Of a stretch of DNA of 38,158 nt, positions 1 through 7,354 are shown piece after piece. Under the pieces are notes generated by a model, which was given only the letters and a program-made list of their open reading frames with translations, did not search any database and was not told the origin of the DNA. Source of the stretch: Oligella urethralis DSM 7531 (GTDB taxonomy: Bacteria > Pseudomonadota > Gammaproteobacteria > Burkholderiales > Burkholderiaceae_B); contig NZ_AQVB01000018.1 in assembly GCF_000372065.1 (NCBI RefSeq), forward strand, positions 1 to 38,158, in the 5' to 3' direction. How positions within the stretch are numbered: the stretch's first letter is position 1; each line of letters begins with the position of its first letter. Both the position numbers and the translations under genes were made by a program.

Positions 1-192
1 CATGTGTCGGCTGAGAACCGCCAGACGCAAGCCCGGTTCGAGTGCGTGGAATGCGGTTTCGAGGAAAACGCCGATCTCGTCGGCGCGATCAATGTTCTAA
101 GGGCGGGACACGCCCGGTTCGCCTGTGAAGTGAGCGGTGCAGCCATGCCGCCAGCAGCAGGAACCCACCGAAGCGATTCAGGTGCGGCTTAA
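1..192 (+). CDS. tnpB: TnpB (IS200/IS605 OrfB) nuclease, C-terminal fragment cut by window start
   Basis: Seen: an open frame enters from the left edge (first codon CAT, giving H-V-S-A-E-N-R) and stops with TAA at 190-192. It carries a C-x-x-C pair (F-E-C-V-E-C) that is the second half of the TnpB zinc ribbon, followed by N-A-D-L-V-G-A-I-N. The Asp of that motif corresponds to the third RuvC catalytic acidic residue of the family. Known: TnpB is an RNA-guided DNA endonuclease encoded by IS200/IS605 and IS607 elements. About 85% of the gene lies outside the window, so I cannot tell whether the copy is intact. The GTG at 4 is not the true start. Base composition is clearly more GC-rich than the neighbouring genes, in keeping with acquired DNA. 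Confidence 0.88.
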   Translation, partial: HVSAENRQTQARFECVECGFEENADLVGAINVLRAGHARFACEVSGAAMPPAAGTHRSDSGAA

Positions 193-247
193 TGCCGCAC
201 CTGAGCGCCGTAGGAATCTCCGGCCTTCAGGCCGGGGAGGATGTCAA
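1..247 (+). mobile_element. IS200/IS605-family element, right end
   Basis: The tnpB 3' end is followed by two hairpins. One is a perfect 10-bp stem, 179-188 with 194-203, whose loop holds the stop codon. The other is a GC-rich stem, 220-225 with 230-235, flanked by CTC/GAG-like bases. The sequence then runs GGGGAGGATGTCAA, a form commonly seen at right ends of IS1341-type elements. I place the boundary at about 247, by resemblance to known right ends rather than by comparison with an empty site. Confidence 0.75.
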
Positions 248-263
248 TCATCGTGCATCAGCA
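176..263 (+). ncRNA. Candidate omega-RNA (TnpB guide RNA) scaffold and guide
   Basis: In this family the guide RNA overlaps the tnpB 3' end, includes the right-end hairpins, and takes its guide from the DNA just outside the element. Here the scaffold would include the stems at 179-203 and 220-235 and end at about 247. The first guide bases would be TCATCGTGCATCAGCA (248-263). The 5' limit is arbitrary. This is inference from family behaviour and visible secondary structure; expression is unknown. Confidence 0.45.
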
Positions 264-348
264 AGTGGCATGCTTCAGCGTGAAATTGACAGAACGATGC
301 TAATCGTTAGCTTAGGCTTGATGCGCATGCGTTATGCTGTCGTAGCAA

Positions 349-1386
349 TTAAACGCAGCATAGACTAGTGCCGCAAAGCGGATCATCAAGCTGACTGCTA
401 CCGCTGCCGGAGCTATCGCCGAGCATGGCTGAGTTATCACTTGGCTTGATTGATCTGTCCTCCGTTGCCACTTGTCCGCCACCAGGAGCTTGATAATCGG
501 GCCGCTCAGGATAGCTACCGTGCGCACCGCCACTGCTGTTTGGCGCGCTAGCAGCTGTTGCGCCAGACGCCTTTTGGCTAGAGGATAATGGACACCAAAT
601 ACCGTTACAGTTGCTGATTGGCTGCAAGCTATCCGTTGTGGAGCTAATTAAGCGCTCATTTGCAGCCAGCTGATGCTGCCAAATCACTTTAGCATCTGGA
701 CTATTAGGCCATAGTACGGGGTGTGACTGCATGCCGATATGAGCGCTTAGCGCCATTGCCAAATAACCAGCATCTTGATAGCTTTGCTGAAGTGCTGAAT
801 CACTACGCTGGAGTAACTTCATCAGGGTAGCGACACCTGGCACAAGGGGCTTATAGGGATAGATGAGATCCACGCTGAGAATATTGGCTTCAAAAATACT
901 TTCTTGGGAGTTAAGACCGCGTGGTTTGGCTTGATGTTGCTCGGCTTGGTAATTATTATTAATGGCGGCAAAACCAGTACTGCGGGCAATCGCCAAGTCG
1001 GCCTGACTGAAATCCTTAAAATGTGCTGTGGTGGGTGAGGTAATGGTGATGCGCCAGGGCGAGGTGCCGCTGTTGCGACTTACTTCAGCTAAGTAATCAT
1101 CGCGACGCGCTTCAATACTGGCGTGTCGACCTGCTGGTGCAAATAAGGGCTTTAAACCCTCTTCAAAGCTAGCTATGATACGTTCCGGTTTGGCATGCGA
1201 TACCGCAGCAACCCGTTGTGCTTCAAGTAGCGCAAGCCGTACATGCTGCTTATGCATATACCAGCGAGTTGTTTCAGTGGCACCTAATCCCAGTAGCAGG
1301 ATGGGTACGGCCGTGACTAAAAACTCAATCACGGCAGCACCTTGCTGAGAGCGGAGCGTGGAGGAGGCTAAGGCATATTTTTTCAT
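349..1386 (-). CDS. TadE-like pilus-assembly family protein, orphan
   Basis: The protein is about 345 residues. Residues 12-40 form one hydrophobic segment headed by Q-Q-G-A-A-V-I-E-F, the prepilin-like start typical of TadE/TadG pseudopilins, with Glu at the expected early position. The rest is predicted to lie outside the membrane. The tail from about residue 260 is low in complexity, rich in Ser, Gly and Ala, and ends C-G-T-S-L-C-C-V. I chose the ATG at 1386 because the TadE signature follows directly; an in-frame TTG at 1428 would add an unconvincing 14 residues. Neither start has a good ribosome-binding site. No other tad genes (tadA, rcpA, flp) are in the window, so its partner is unknown. 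Assignment to the TadE fold is fairly secure; a role in pilus assembly is inference. Confidence 0.6.
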   Translation of the reverse strand: MKKYALASSTLRSQQGAAVIEFLVTAVPILLLGLGATETTRWYMHKQHVRLALLEAQRVAAVSHAKPERIIASFEEGLKPLFAPAGRHASIEARRDDYLAEVSRNSGTSPWRITITSPTTAHFKDFSQADLAIARSTGFAAINNNYQAEQHQAKPRGLNSQESIFEANILSVDLIYPYKPLVPGVATLMKLLQRSDSALQQSYQDAGYLAMALSAHIGMQSHPVLWPNSPDAKVIWQHQLAANERLISSTTDSLQPISNCNGIWCPLSSSQKASGATAASAPNSSGGAHGSYPERPDYQAPGGGQVATEDRSIKPSDNSAMLGDSSGSGSSQLDDPLCGTSLCCV

Positions 1387-1551
1387 AAAAAAAGTATGCC
1401 TTAATCGATGTGCAGCAACAATACACAAGACTACGTATTATGTGCTTCGCACGATGTGCCATCGCGCTTTTATGGCTAATTGAACAAAAGCGGCGAGGAC
1501 AGGCGTTGCTCTATAGGGCCTCACTCAAAGCCTAGCGGCCCTAGTTGCCGT

Positions 1552-1581
1552 GCGGTGCTGGAGCAATTCTGCGAGCACCGC
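1552..1581 (-). terminator. Stem-loop downstream of hslO
   Basis: GCGGTGCT (1552-1559) pairs with AGCACCGC (1574-1581), an 8-bp GC-rich stem about 28 bases beyond the hslO stop. No clear U-tract follows on the minus strand, so termination is uncertain. Confidence 0.35.
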
Positions 1582-1608
1582 CTAGAAGGGATAAAATGCC
1601 TTGATGAC

Positions 1609-2532
1609 TTAATGCGTGGTAGGACTGCTGTGTGCCGCTAATTTATCTTTATCAATAAAGAGCTGAGCGCATTCAATGGCATCAAAGTGATAGGGCTTGC
1701 CACAGTAATCGCAGTTCACGTCAACTGCGCCGCGCTCTTCTAAAATCGACTCGACCTCAGTAATCCCTAGCATATGAAGCATATCGGCTACCTTTTGTCG
1801 GCTGCAACTACAGTACCATTGGATGGGCTGGTCAGCATCCGTTTTGATCAGTTGATCTTCCCAGAATAAGCGATGCACTAATTCATCCTCGTCAAGCATT
1901 AATTGCTCTTGGCTGCTGACGGTCTGCATAAAATGACCTGCTTTTTCCCAGTTTTCCGCCGCCTTTTCTTTATCAATACTGATGCCACCACTACTAGCTA
2001 AGCGCTGTAATAGGATGCCGCTAGCTTTGTTATCATCGGCAGCAAGGCGTATATAGGTTTCTAATTGCTCGGAGCTACGCATGTAGTTTTCCAAGACTTC
2101 GGCAACGCTATTACCCTGTAAATCGACAATGCCTTGATAAGCTTGTTGACCCTCTTGGCGGTCTTTAAGATCTAAAATTACCACAAAACGACCACTACGA
2201 TTAGGGTTCAGTAATTCTTGAAAAGTGGCATTTTCTTTAATGGCATATTCTTGACGCAACTTGACCGTCGCTCGTAAGCGCAAATCGGAGCCGCATTCAA
2301 CCACAATCAGTGCAATCGGACCATCGCCCTGCAGTTGCAATACCAGGCTACCCTCAAACTTAATATTTGAAGCCAATAAAACTGCAGCGGCACAAAGCTC
2401 ACCTAAGAGCTTTTCAATCACCTTAGGGTGTTGTTGATGCTGACGAGCATCTTGCCAAGTCTGTTGAAGATTGGCGGTTTGAATACGCAAACTGCGATCG
2501 GCAAATAGATACTTTTTTAATAAATCACTCAT
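1609..2532 (-). CDS. hslO: Hsp33 redox-regulated holdase chaperone
   Basis: The protein is 307 residues, close to the usual 290-300 of Hsp33. The C-terminal redox switch is complete: C-S-C at 241/243 and C-D-Y-C at 274/277, the four zinc-binding cysteines. In the family, oxidants such as HOCl or peroxide with heat form disulfides between these, release zinc and unfold the linker, turning the protein into an ATP-independent cytoplasmic holdase. The N-terminal domain has the expected G-D-G-P segment. The frame begins at an ATG (2532-2530). It appears to be a single transcription unit: 136 bases separate it from the carbonic anhydrase gene upstream, and a hairpin lies downstream. Confidence 0.95.
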   Translation of the reverse strand: MSDLLKKYLFADRSLRIQTANLQQTWQDARQHQQHPKVIEKLLGELCAAAVLLASNIKFEGSLVLQLQGDGPIALIVVECGSDLRLRATVKLRQEYAIKENATFQELLNPNRSGRFVVILDLKDRQEGQQAYQGIVDLQGNSVAEVLENYMRSSEQLETYIRLAADDNKASGILLQRLASSGGISIDKEKAAENWEKAGHFMQTVSSQEQLMLDEDELVHRLFWEDQLIKTDADQPIQWYCSCSRQKVADMLHMLGITEVESILEERGAVDVNCDYCGKPYHFDAIECAQLFIDKDKLAAHSSPTTH

Positions 2533-2593
2533 AGAATAGGGCTAATGCTGTATAGCGAAAAACAGATAGATACAATACGCTTATAAAAGGGCT

Positions 2594-2623
2594 AAAAGCA
2601 CTATATGTGGCTATCGTGCTTTT
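2594..2623 (-). terminator. Probable terminator of the gamma-carbonic anhydrase gene
   Basis: AAAAGCAC (2594-2601) pairs with GTGCTTTT (2616-2623), with an inner 3-bp extension. It lies about 45 bases past the carbonic anhydrase stop. Both strands end the stem in a T-run: four T on the minus strand and a longer run on the plus strand. Confidence 0.5.
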
Positions 2624-2668
2624 TTTCAAGGGCAAGGGAATGGCTGGGACTGTGTGTTAGAGGCTGCA

Positions 2669-3190
2669 CTAATCAATGCGTTTCAACTTTTCACGATAGT
2701 TATTGCCTTGCTCTACATAATGACGCGTACCTTCGTGACTACGCGCCAGATCCTCTGCAGTGACCTCGCGCACAATCTTGGCTACGCCAACGACAACCGA
2801 ATTATCCGGGATGATTTTACCCTCAGGAATCAAGGCACCGGCACCGATAATACAGTTTTTGCCGATAACCGCATGATTTAAAATCGTCGCACTCATGCCA
2901 ATGAGACTACCGTCACCGATGGTACAGCCATGCAGCATCACCTTATGACCTACGGTGACGTTTTTGCCAATATAGAGTGGGGTGCCGCGATCAATATGCA
3001 GCACTGACCCTTCTTGCACATTGGAGTTCTCATCAATAATGATGCTGTCATTATCAGCCCGGATCACTACCCCTGGCCAAATGCTGACATTCGCTTTGAG
3101 CGTCACTTGACCGATTAAAATCGCTCCCTCAAACACAAAGGCACTGGGATCAATGCTTGGTCTAAGATCGCCTAATTCATAGATGGCCAT
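2669..3190 (-). CDS. Gamma-class carbonic anhydrase family protein (YrdA/PaaY-like)
   Basis: The 173-residue protein is built of hexapeptide repeats (patterns such as I-G-Q-V-T-L, I-G-D-G-S-L, I-G-K-N-C-I, I-G-A-G-A-L), giving a left-handed beta-helix that trimerises. The three metal-binding histidines of gamma carbonic anhydrases are present at H65, H82 and H87, in V-L-H-I-D and G-H-K-V-M-L-H-G. That supports metal binding, though many YrdA/PaaY proteins have weak or no CO2-hydration activity and some act as thioesterases. The frame starts 26 bases after the stop of the adenylate-forming homologue upstream, so the two are probably cotranscribed. A hairpin follows at 2594-2623. The true substrate is not evident. 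Confidence 0.85.
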   Translation of the reverse strand: MAIYELGDLRPSIDPSAFVFEGAILIGQVTLKANVSIWPGVVIRADNDSIIIDENSNVQEGSVLHIDRGTPLYIGKNVTVGHKVMLHGCTIGDGSLIGMSATILNHAVIGKNCIIGAGALIPEGKIIPDNSVVVGVAKIVREVTAEDLARSHEGTRHYVEQGNNYREKLKRID

Positions 3191-3216
3191 TTGCTCTCCT
3201 CAGTGAAATAGAATGG

Positions 3217-4578
3217 CTACACTCTAAAAATATAGCCGTCTTCGTCTTGGTAAGCGGCAATGCCGGTGCTATACCAGCCGTCTACTGTCTCAATTTCGTG
3301 AATTTGCGCTTGTTGCCAATAATGCGTGGCAAGACCGGGATCATCGTGGCCATGATAATCAATCGCAGCGACCGCTAATACTCCCTTGGTCCCGACGGCA
3401 ACCGGCATCCCCTCATCATCAATGATACTGAAGCGACGACCGGGGTAGATATGGCCCATGCTGTTTTCACGATCAGGCCATTTTTCGGCACTGTCGCCTG
3501 CCAGATAAACAAAAGCCACATCCGAGTAGATACCATTTAGCGTGGCATTAAAACGCCGCTTAACCCACGCATTTAAGCTTGTGGTTTTTTCATGATCGGG
3601 AATGGCAATGCAGCGAATGGCTAAATCAAAGGCAGGCAAGGTCTCATCATAATCACGAATGCGCTCTAATTCCTCCGCTGTGGTGAGGATATTAGTCACT
3701 TGATAATGCTCTAGTAGGGTAAAGAGACGGGGTATGGTGCGACCGCTAGGGCAACCCACAATCGAATGGCCGAAGTATAAGGCGGGCAATAAGGCATTGA
3801 TTAGGCCGAGGCCGCTATTCCAATCATAGGAGGACCAGAAAATATCATTTTCCTGAGGGAACCAGTTTTGTGAAGCAACAAAGCCGGGCAGCGCACCGAT
3901 TAAGGCGCGATGACTTAAGATGGTGGCTTTGAGATTTGGATCAAAGGGAATCTCATGTTTGATCTTACGATCCAAAGGCTCCGGACTGGGTTCGGGTTGG
4001 GGATAGACCATCATGGCTGGGCTATCGGCAAGTGTATTAATCCGATTGAATTGGCTCGGCTGACGTGCCAATAAGGTCTCAAGCGAAATCAGACGATCGT
4101 CCTCGGTGTCGACGCCGATAATTTGCTTAACCAGGGTGTGATTATCCAAGGACGCCATAAAGGGTGCCAAGGTATGCTTATCGATAATGGCTACTTTAGC
4201 CTGACTATCGATGACACGAGGGGCGTATTGATAGCTACTCAAGCCAGCAGTTAGTGGTACCGCAATCGCTCCGACAGTGAAGGCAGCAAGCACCGCTACC
4301 GCACTATCAGCAGAATGCTGTAAGCTGATAATAATACGGTCTTGGGGCTGCACACCCATGCGCACTAAGCCATTGGCTAATTTATTGACACGCTCGGAAA
4401 GTTGACGATAGGAATACATCGTCAATTGACCCACTTGGTCTTCAAAGTAAATGGCAGCTTGATGACGCACTTCTTGGGGGTTAATAGCCCAACGGTGGCA
4501 ACAGTAATCGGCAATATTGAATTGCTCAGGCACCAACCATCGGTACGACTGGTATAGGTCTTGATATTGATCAGTCAT
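3217..4578 (-). CDS. AMP-binding (acyl-CoA synthetase-like) protein, shortened and probably inactive
   Basis: The 453-residue protein resembles the N-terminal domain of acyl/acetyl-CoA synthetases: Y-S-Y-R-Q-L-S near 57, S-H-R-A-L-I-G near 222, N-A-L-L-P-A-L-Y near 261 and S-M-G-H-I-Y-P-G-R-R-F near 373. Key motifs are degraded. The Ser/Thr/Gly-rich phosphate loop expected near 190-220 is replaced by a Pro/Glu/Lys-rich stretch. The Y-G-Q-T-E motif reads Y-S-D-V-A (351-355) and so lacks the catalytic Glu. The T-G-D motif reads T-G-I (438-440). The protein stops where the hinge and the roughly 110-residue C-terminal domain with the catalytic Lys would begin. The frame is continuous, so this is not a simple frameshift. 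I infer a pseudoenzyme or a slowly decaying gene. It lies 26 bases upstream of the carbonic anhydrase homologue. Confidence 0.75.
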   Translation of the reverse strand: MTDQYQDLYQSYRWLVPEQFNIADYCCHRWAINPQEVRHQAAIYFEDQVGQLTMYSYRQLSERVNKLANGLVRMGVQPQDRIIISLQHSADSAVAVLAAFTVGAIAVPLTAGLSSYQYAPRVIDSQAKVAIIDKHTLAPFMASLDNHTLVKQIIGVDTEDDRLISLETLLARQPSQFNRINTLADSPAMMVYPQPEPSPEPLDRKIKHEIPFDPNLKATILSHRALIGALPGFVASQNWFPQENDIFWSSYDWNSGLGLINALLPALYFGHSIVGCPSGRTIPRLFTLLEHYQVTNILTTAEELERIRDYDETLPAFDLAIRCIAIPDHEKTTSLNAWVKRRFNATLNGIYSDVAFVYLAGDSAEKWPDRENSMGHIYPGRRFSIIDDEGMPVAVGTKGVLAVAAIDYHGHDDPGLATHYWQQAQIHEIETVDGWYSTGIAAYQDEDGYIFRV

Positions 4579-4679
4579 GGTATAAGAAGTGAAGTAAATG
4601 CGATAAAAAGCCTACGAAATACACAGATTTTTGCAATATTACTTCTAATTTTAACATTTTTAGAATTTTTAGCTAGTAG

Positions 4680-5219
4680 CTATTTTTTATTATTTATCAG
4701 CTCAGTGCCGACCAATACGTCGTGCAACATTTGACGATCCCGGCGAAAGAGGGTCGGCACTAAGTTTAAAAAGGGGCAGAAAATAATAAACATGCTAATC
4801 GAATTCCAACCCACCGCCAGCGCGATCTGTTGCACTATAAAGGCCCCGCTTAAGGGTAACACCCACATGAGGACATAACGAGCAATGGCTTGAAGCCAAG
4901 TAAGGCGTGGCTGTCGTTTATTATGCAGTACAATCCCCCAAGCCTTCATTGCCACCGTTTGCCCACGTTTGAACCAAGAAAGTAAAAAGTATGCGCCGAG
5001 TAATAGAAAGAGGGCTAATTGTCGTTGCCACATTAAGCGTTCTGCTTCATGGCTTTGAGTCAGTGTATCGAAAATATAGGCGCCCACAAAAATTAAACCA
5101 AAGAGCAACATGCCTTCATACATCATGCTGGCAAAGAGCTTTAAACGTCGAGGATAACGATCGGTTGTTGCGGTCGTAACAGTTACATCAGCGTGTGGAC
5201 TTAGCTTGTTTTCAGTCAT
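4680..5219 (-). CDS. RDD-family inner-membrane protein
   Basis: The protein has 179 residues. The RDD-type signature is visible: Y-P-R-R-L-K-L-F at the first membrane segment, then hydrophobic segments near 31-50, 67-84, 110-130 and 135-158, with T-V-A-M-K-A-W-G-I between the second and third. RDD proteins are small integral membrane proteins of poorly known function; some have been linked to ion or small-molecule transport. The start lies 15 bases after the RNA methyltransferase stop, making this the last gene of the leuS-to-RDD run. In Burkholderiales an RDD gene commonly neighbours this methyltransferase. I cannot assign a substrate. Confidence 0.82.
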   Translation of the reverse strand: MTENKLSPHADVTVTTATTDRYPRRLKLFASMMYEGMLLFGLIFVGAYIFDTLTQSHEAERLMWQRQLALFLLLGAYFLLSWFKRGQTVAMKAWGIVLHNKRQPRLTWLQAIARYVLMWVLPLSGAFIVQQIALAVGWNSISMFIIFCPFLNLVPTLFRRDRQMLHDVLVGTELINNKK

Positions 5220-5234
5220 AGGGCTATGCTTAAT

Positions 5235-6881
5235 TTATTGATCGCGAAAACTCTCGCGCACCATCTCAAACACAAACATGCGAGTTTCTAAATTACCATT
5301 GTAGAGCGGGATACGGCGTTGCGCTTTGAGGCGTAACTTCTTAGGCAGCTCCAAATCACTGCTAATAATATTGACTCGCCAGCCGTCAAACTGTTGCTTT
5401 AAGCGGCCAGAAAAAGGCAGCCAAATATCATCTTGACCACTTTCTAGACGCTCCCCATAGGGTGGGTTGGTGATAATTACGCCGCTTGGGCAAGGGGCCT
5501 CAATGGTTAATGCATTAGCGACTTGCAACTTAATGGTATTAGGGTTGAGATTCGCTCTTTCCATATTGGCACGTACTGCTTCAATCGCCTCAGGGGAAAT
5601 GTCCGAGCCATACAATGGTGTATCCAGGCTCGGTTTAATCTGGCTAAAGGCCGCATCTCGTAATTCATGCCACAGCGGTCGGTTGTGATTGCGTAGGCGC
5701 ATAAACTGAAACGGACGATGCAAACCAGGCGGTACGTTTTGTGCCCACCAAGCGGCCTCAATTAAGATGGTGCCACTACCGCAAAAGGGGTCTAGCAGTG
5801 CTTGTCCAGGTTCCCAACCAGAGAGTGCTAACATGCCGGCAGCGAGGTTTTCGCGTAGTGGTGCCGAGCCCTTATCGAGGCGCCAACCGCGCTTGAAGAG
5901 CGATTCACCGGAGGTGTCTAAATAGAGGGTGGCTTGATTGCGATAGAGAAATAGATGCACCTTGGCATCTGGTCTGACGGTATCAATGGAGGGGCGAGCG
6001 CCTTCTTTTTCACGAATGCGATCGACAATACCATCTTTTGCTTTTAGGTTGCAAAAGTGTAGGCTTTGCATCGGGCTCCGTATGGCTGAGGTATCCACTC
6101 TTAAGGTGTGTTCAGGGCCAAAGAAGTGCTCCCAAGGCGTGCGCAGTGCCAAGGCATAAATATCCTCTTCATGCTGGACTTCTGCTTGCGCTACTTGCAA
6201 TAAAATGCGGGTGGCTAAACGACTGTATAAATTAGCCTTCATCATACCCAACCAATCGCATTGGAAATAAACGCCAGAGCGGCCCGCGCTAATCTCCTTA
6301 AAGCCTAAATGCTGTAGTTCCTTGCTTAATGCTTCTTCTAAACCCTGAGGGCAAGTCGCAAAGGCAGTGGCTACAAGCTCTGGTGACTCGGCTTGATAGT
6401 TAATGCCTTGTGGGGCTGGACGACCCGGTCTCGGGTCTAGGCGCGGCGTAGTGGGACGGCTCTCACTAAGCATACGACGCTGGTTACTGACGCCTCGGGC
6501 TTCACGGCGGCGCAGCGCTCCTTCATCATCGCTCTTACGTTGCGGGTTCCATGCGCTGGTGGGCACATCGGCTGGCTGACGCTGGGGGCGATGCGCTTCT
6601 TTGGCGGCTGCTTGTTTGGCTAGGCGTTGCTCCGTCATGCCATGTTTTGAAAGACGGTAGGCAAGATTTTTATCCGTTTTTAATTTTTCCGGACTGACCC
6701 CAGTGCGTGCGAGGGTGCGTGCAGAAATCTTGCCTTGACCCTGTTCGTACGCCGCCTGTTCTAAACGACGAGCGCGTGGTCCGGTACGCTGACGAGCCGC
6801 TTTACGAGCTGCGGTGGTACCCTTTTTAGCATCGGGGTTAAGTGATAGGGTGCTTCTTTTGGAAGAATCATGTGTTGACAT
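5235..6881 (-). CDS. THUMP-domain class I RNA methyltransferase (RlmL N-domain type) with long basic N-terminal extension
   Basis: The protein has 548 residues. The conserved part runs from about 167: a THUMP RNA-binding domain (about 170-325), then a Rossmann methyltransferase domain with the SAM motif D-P-F-C-G-S-G-T (364-371), an acidic ribose-binding region at L-Y-G-S-D-I-S (423-429) and the catalytic T-N-P-P-Y-G-E-R-L (471-479) of base N-methyltransferases. This matches the N-terminal half of E. coli RlmL, which makes m2G2445 in 23S rRNA; the RlmK half is absent, as in stand-alone homologues. Residues 1-166 are highly basic and low in complexity, with Arg/Lys/Ala/Gln runs and a segment K-I-S-A-R-T-L-A-R-T-G-V-S-P-E-K-L that looks helical. 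The exact target base is inferred, not proven. Confidence 0.85.
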   Translation of the reverse strand: MSTHDSSKRSTLSLNPDAKKGTTAARKAARQRTGPRARRLEQAAYEQGQGKISARTLARTGVSPEKLKTDKNLAYRLSKHGMTEQRLAKQAAAKEAHRPQRQPADVPTSAWNPQRKSDDEGALRRREARGVSNQRRMLSESRPTTPRLDPRPGRPAPQGINYQAESPELVATAFATCPQGLEEALSKELQHLGFKEISAGRSGVYFQCDWLGMMKANLYSRLATRILLQVAQAEVQHEEDIYALALRTPWEHFFGPEHTLRVDTSAIRSPMQSLHFCNLKAKDGIVDRIREKEGARPSIDTVRPDAKVHLFLYRNQATLYLDTSGESLFKRGWRLDKGSAPLRENLAAGMLALSGWEPGQALLDPFCGSGTILIEAAWWAQNVPPGLHRPFQFMRLRNHNRPLWHELRDAAFSQIKPSLDTPLYGSDISPEAIEAVRANMERANLNPNTIKLQVANALTIEAPCPSGVIITNPPYGERLESGQDDIWLPFSGRLKQQFDGWRVNIISSDLELPKKLRLKAQRRIPLYNGNLETRMFVFEMVRESFRDQ

Positions 6882-6899
6882 AGGCTAATTTACCCGCCA

Positions 6900-7319
6900 C
6901 TAAAAAGGTTTGAAAATAACTAAGTACACAATCGCCAGCATTAAAATCACAGGAATCTCATTGAACCAGCGATAAAAGCGATGCGTTTGTTGATTGCTTT
7001 GCGTCGCAAAGCGTTGATAAATCACATAGCAATAGTAATGGTAAACAAAAACAAAAAACACCAACAGTAATTTGAAATGCAACCAGCCATGCTTCATGCC
7101 GATAACACTAATGAGCAACACACCGAATATCAGATTGACCACAGCAATGATGCTCATAAAGCGTAACAGACGTTTTGCCATGCCCAAAAGCAGGGTGTAG
7201 CCCTCGGAGCCGGGTGTTTGGGTAGCCAAGTTGACATAGATGCGTGGCAGATAAAATAAGCCAGCAAACCATGAAGCAAAGAAAACGATGTGTAACACCT
7301 TATACCAGAGATAAGCCAT
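6900..7319 (-). CDS. hemJ: HemJ-type protoporphyrinogen IX oxidase (CopD-like membrane protein)
   Basis: From the ATG at 7319 (M-A-Y-L-W-Y-K-V-L-H) the protein is 139 residues with four hydrophobic segments, typical of HemJ. The conserved early His in K-V-L-H-I-V-F-F-A-S-W-F-A-G-L-F-Y-L-P-R and the Lys in W-L-H-F-K-L-L-L are both present; in HemJ these bind heme and are needed for activity. HemJ oxidises protoporphyrinogen IX to protoporphyrin IX in the penultimate step of heme synthesis. An upstream extension to 7391 is possible but has no family support, whereas AAGGAAAG sits properly before the chosen ATG. The gene is between proA (36 bases) and the RNA methyltransferase (18 bases). Confidence 0.85.
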   Translation of the reverse strand: MAYLWYKVLHIVFFASWFAGLFYLPRIYVNLATQTPGSEGYTLLLGMAKRLLRFMSIIAVVNLIFGVLLISVIGMKHGWLHFKLLLVFFVFVYHYYCYVIYQRFATQSNQQTHRFYRWFNEIPVILMLAIVYLVIFKPF

Positions 7320-7354
7320 GAGTCTTTCCTTAATAATTGAACATGAATTTGAGC

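Noticed and set aside
333-362. TATGCTG/CAGCATA hairpin over the TadE-like gene's stop codon as a terminator
   Set aside because: The stem is short, the loop is long and no T-run follows on the minus strand.
1429-1608. Possible small RNA gene between the TadE-like gene and hslO
   Set aside because: Only short hairpins (for example CGCTTTT/AAAAGCG and 1552-1581); no promoter or recognised RNA family.
3217-4578. Acyl-CoA synthetase homologue as a frameshifted pseudogene
   Set aside because: The frame is continuous and the next gene begins 26 bases later, leaving no room for a displaced C-terminal domain. Motif loss is by substitution.
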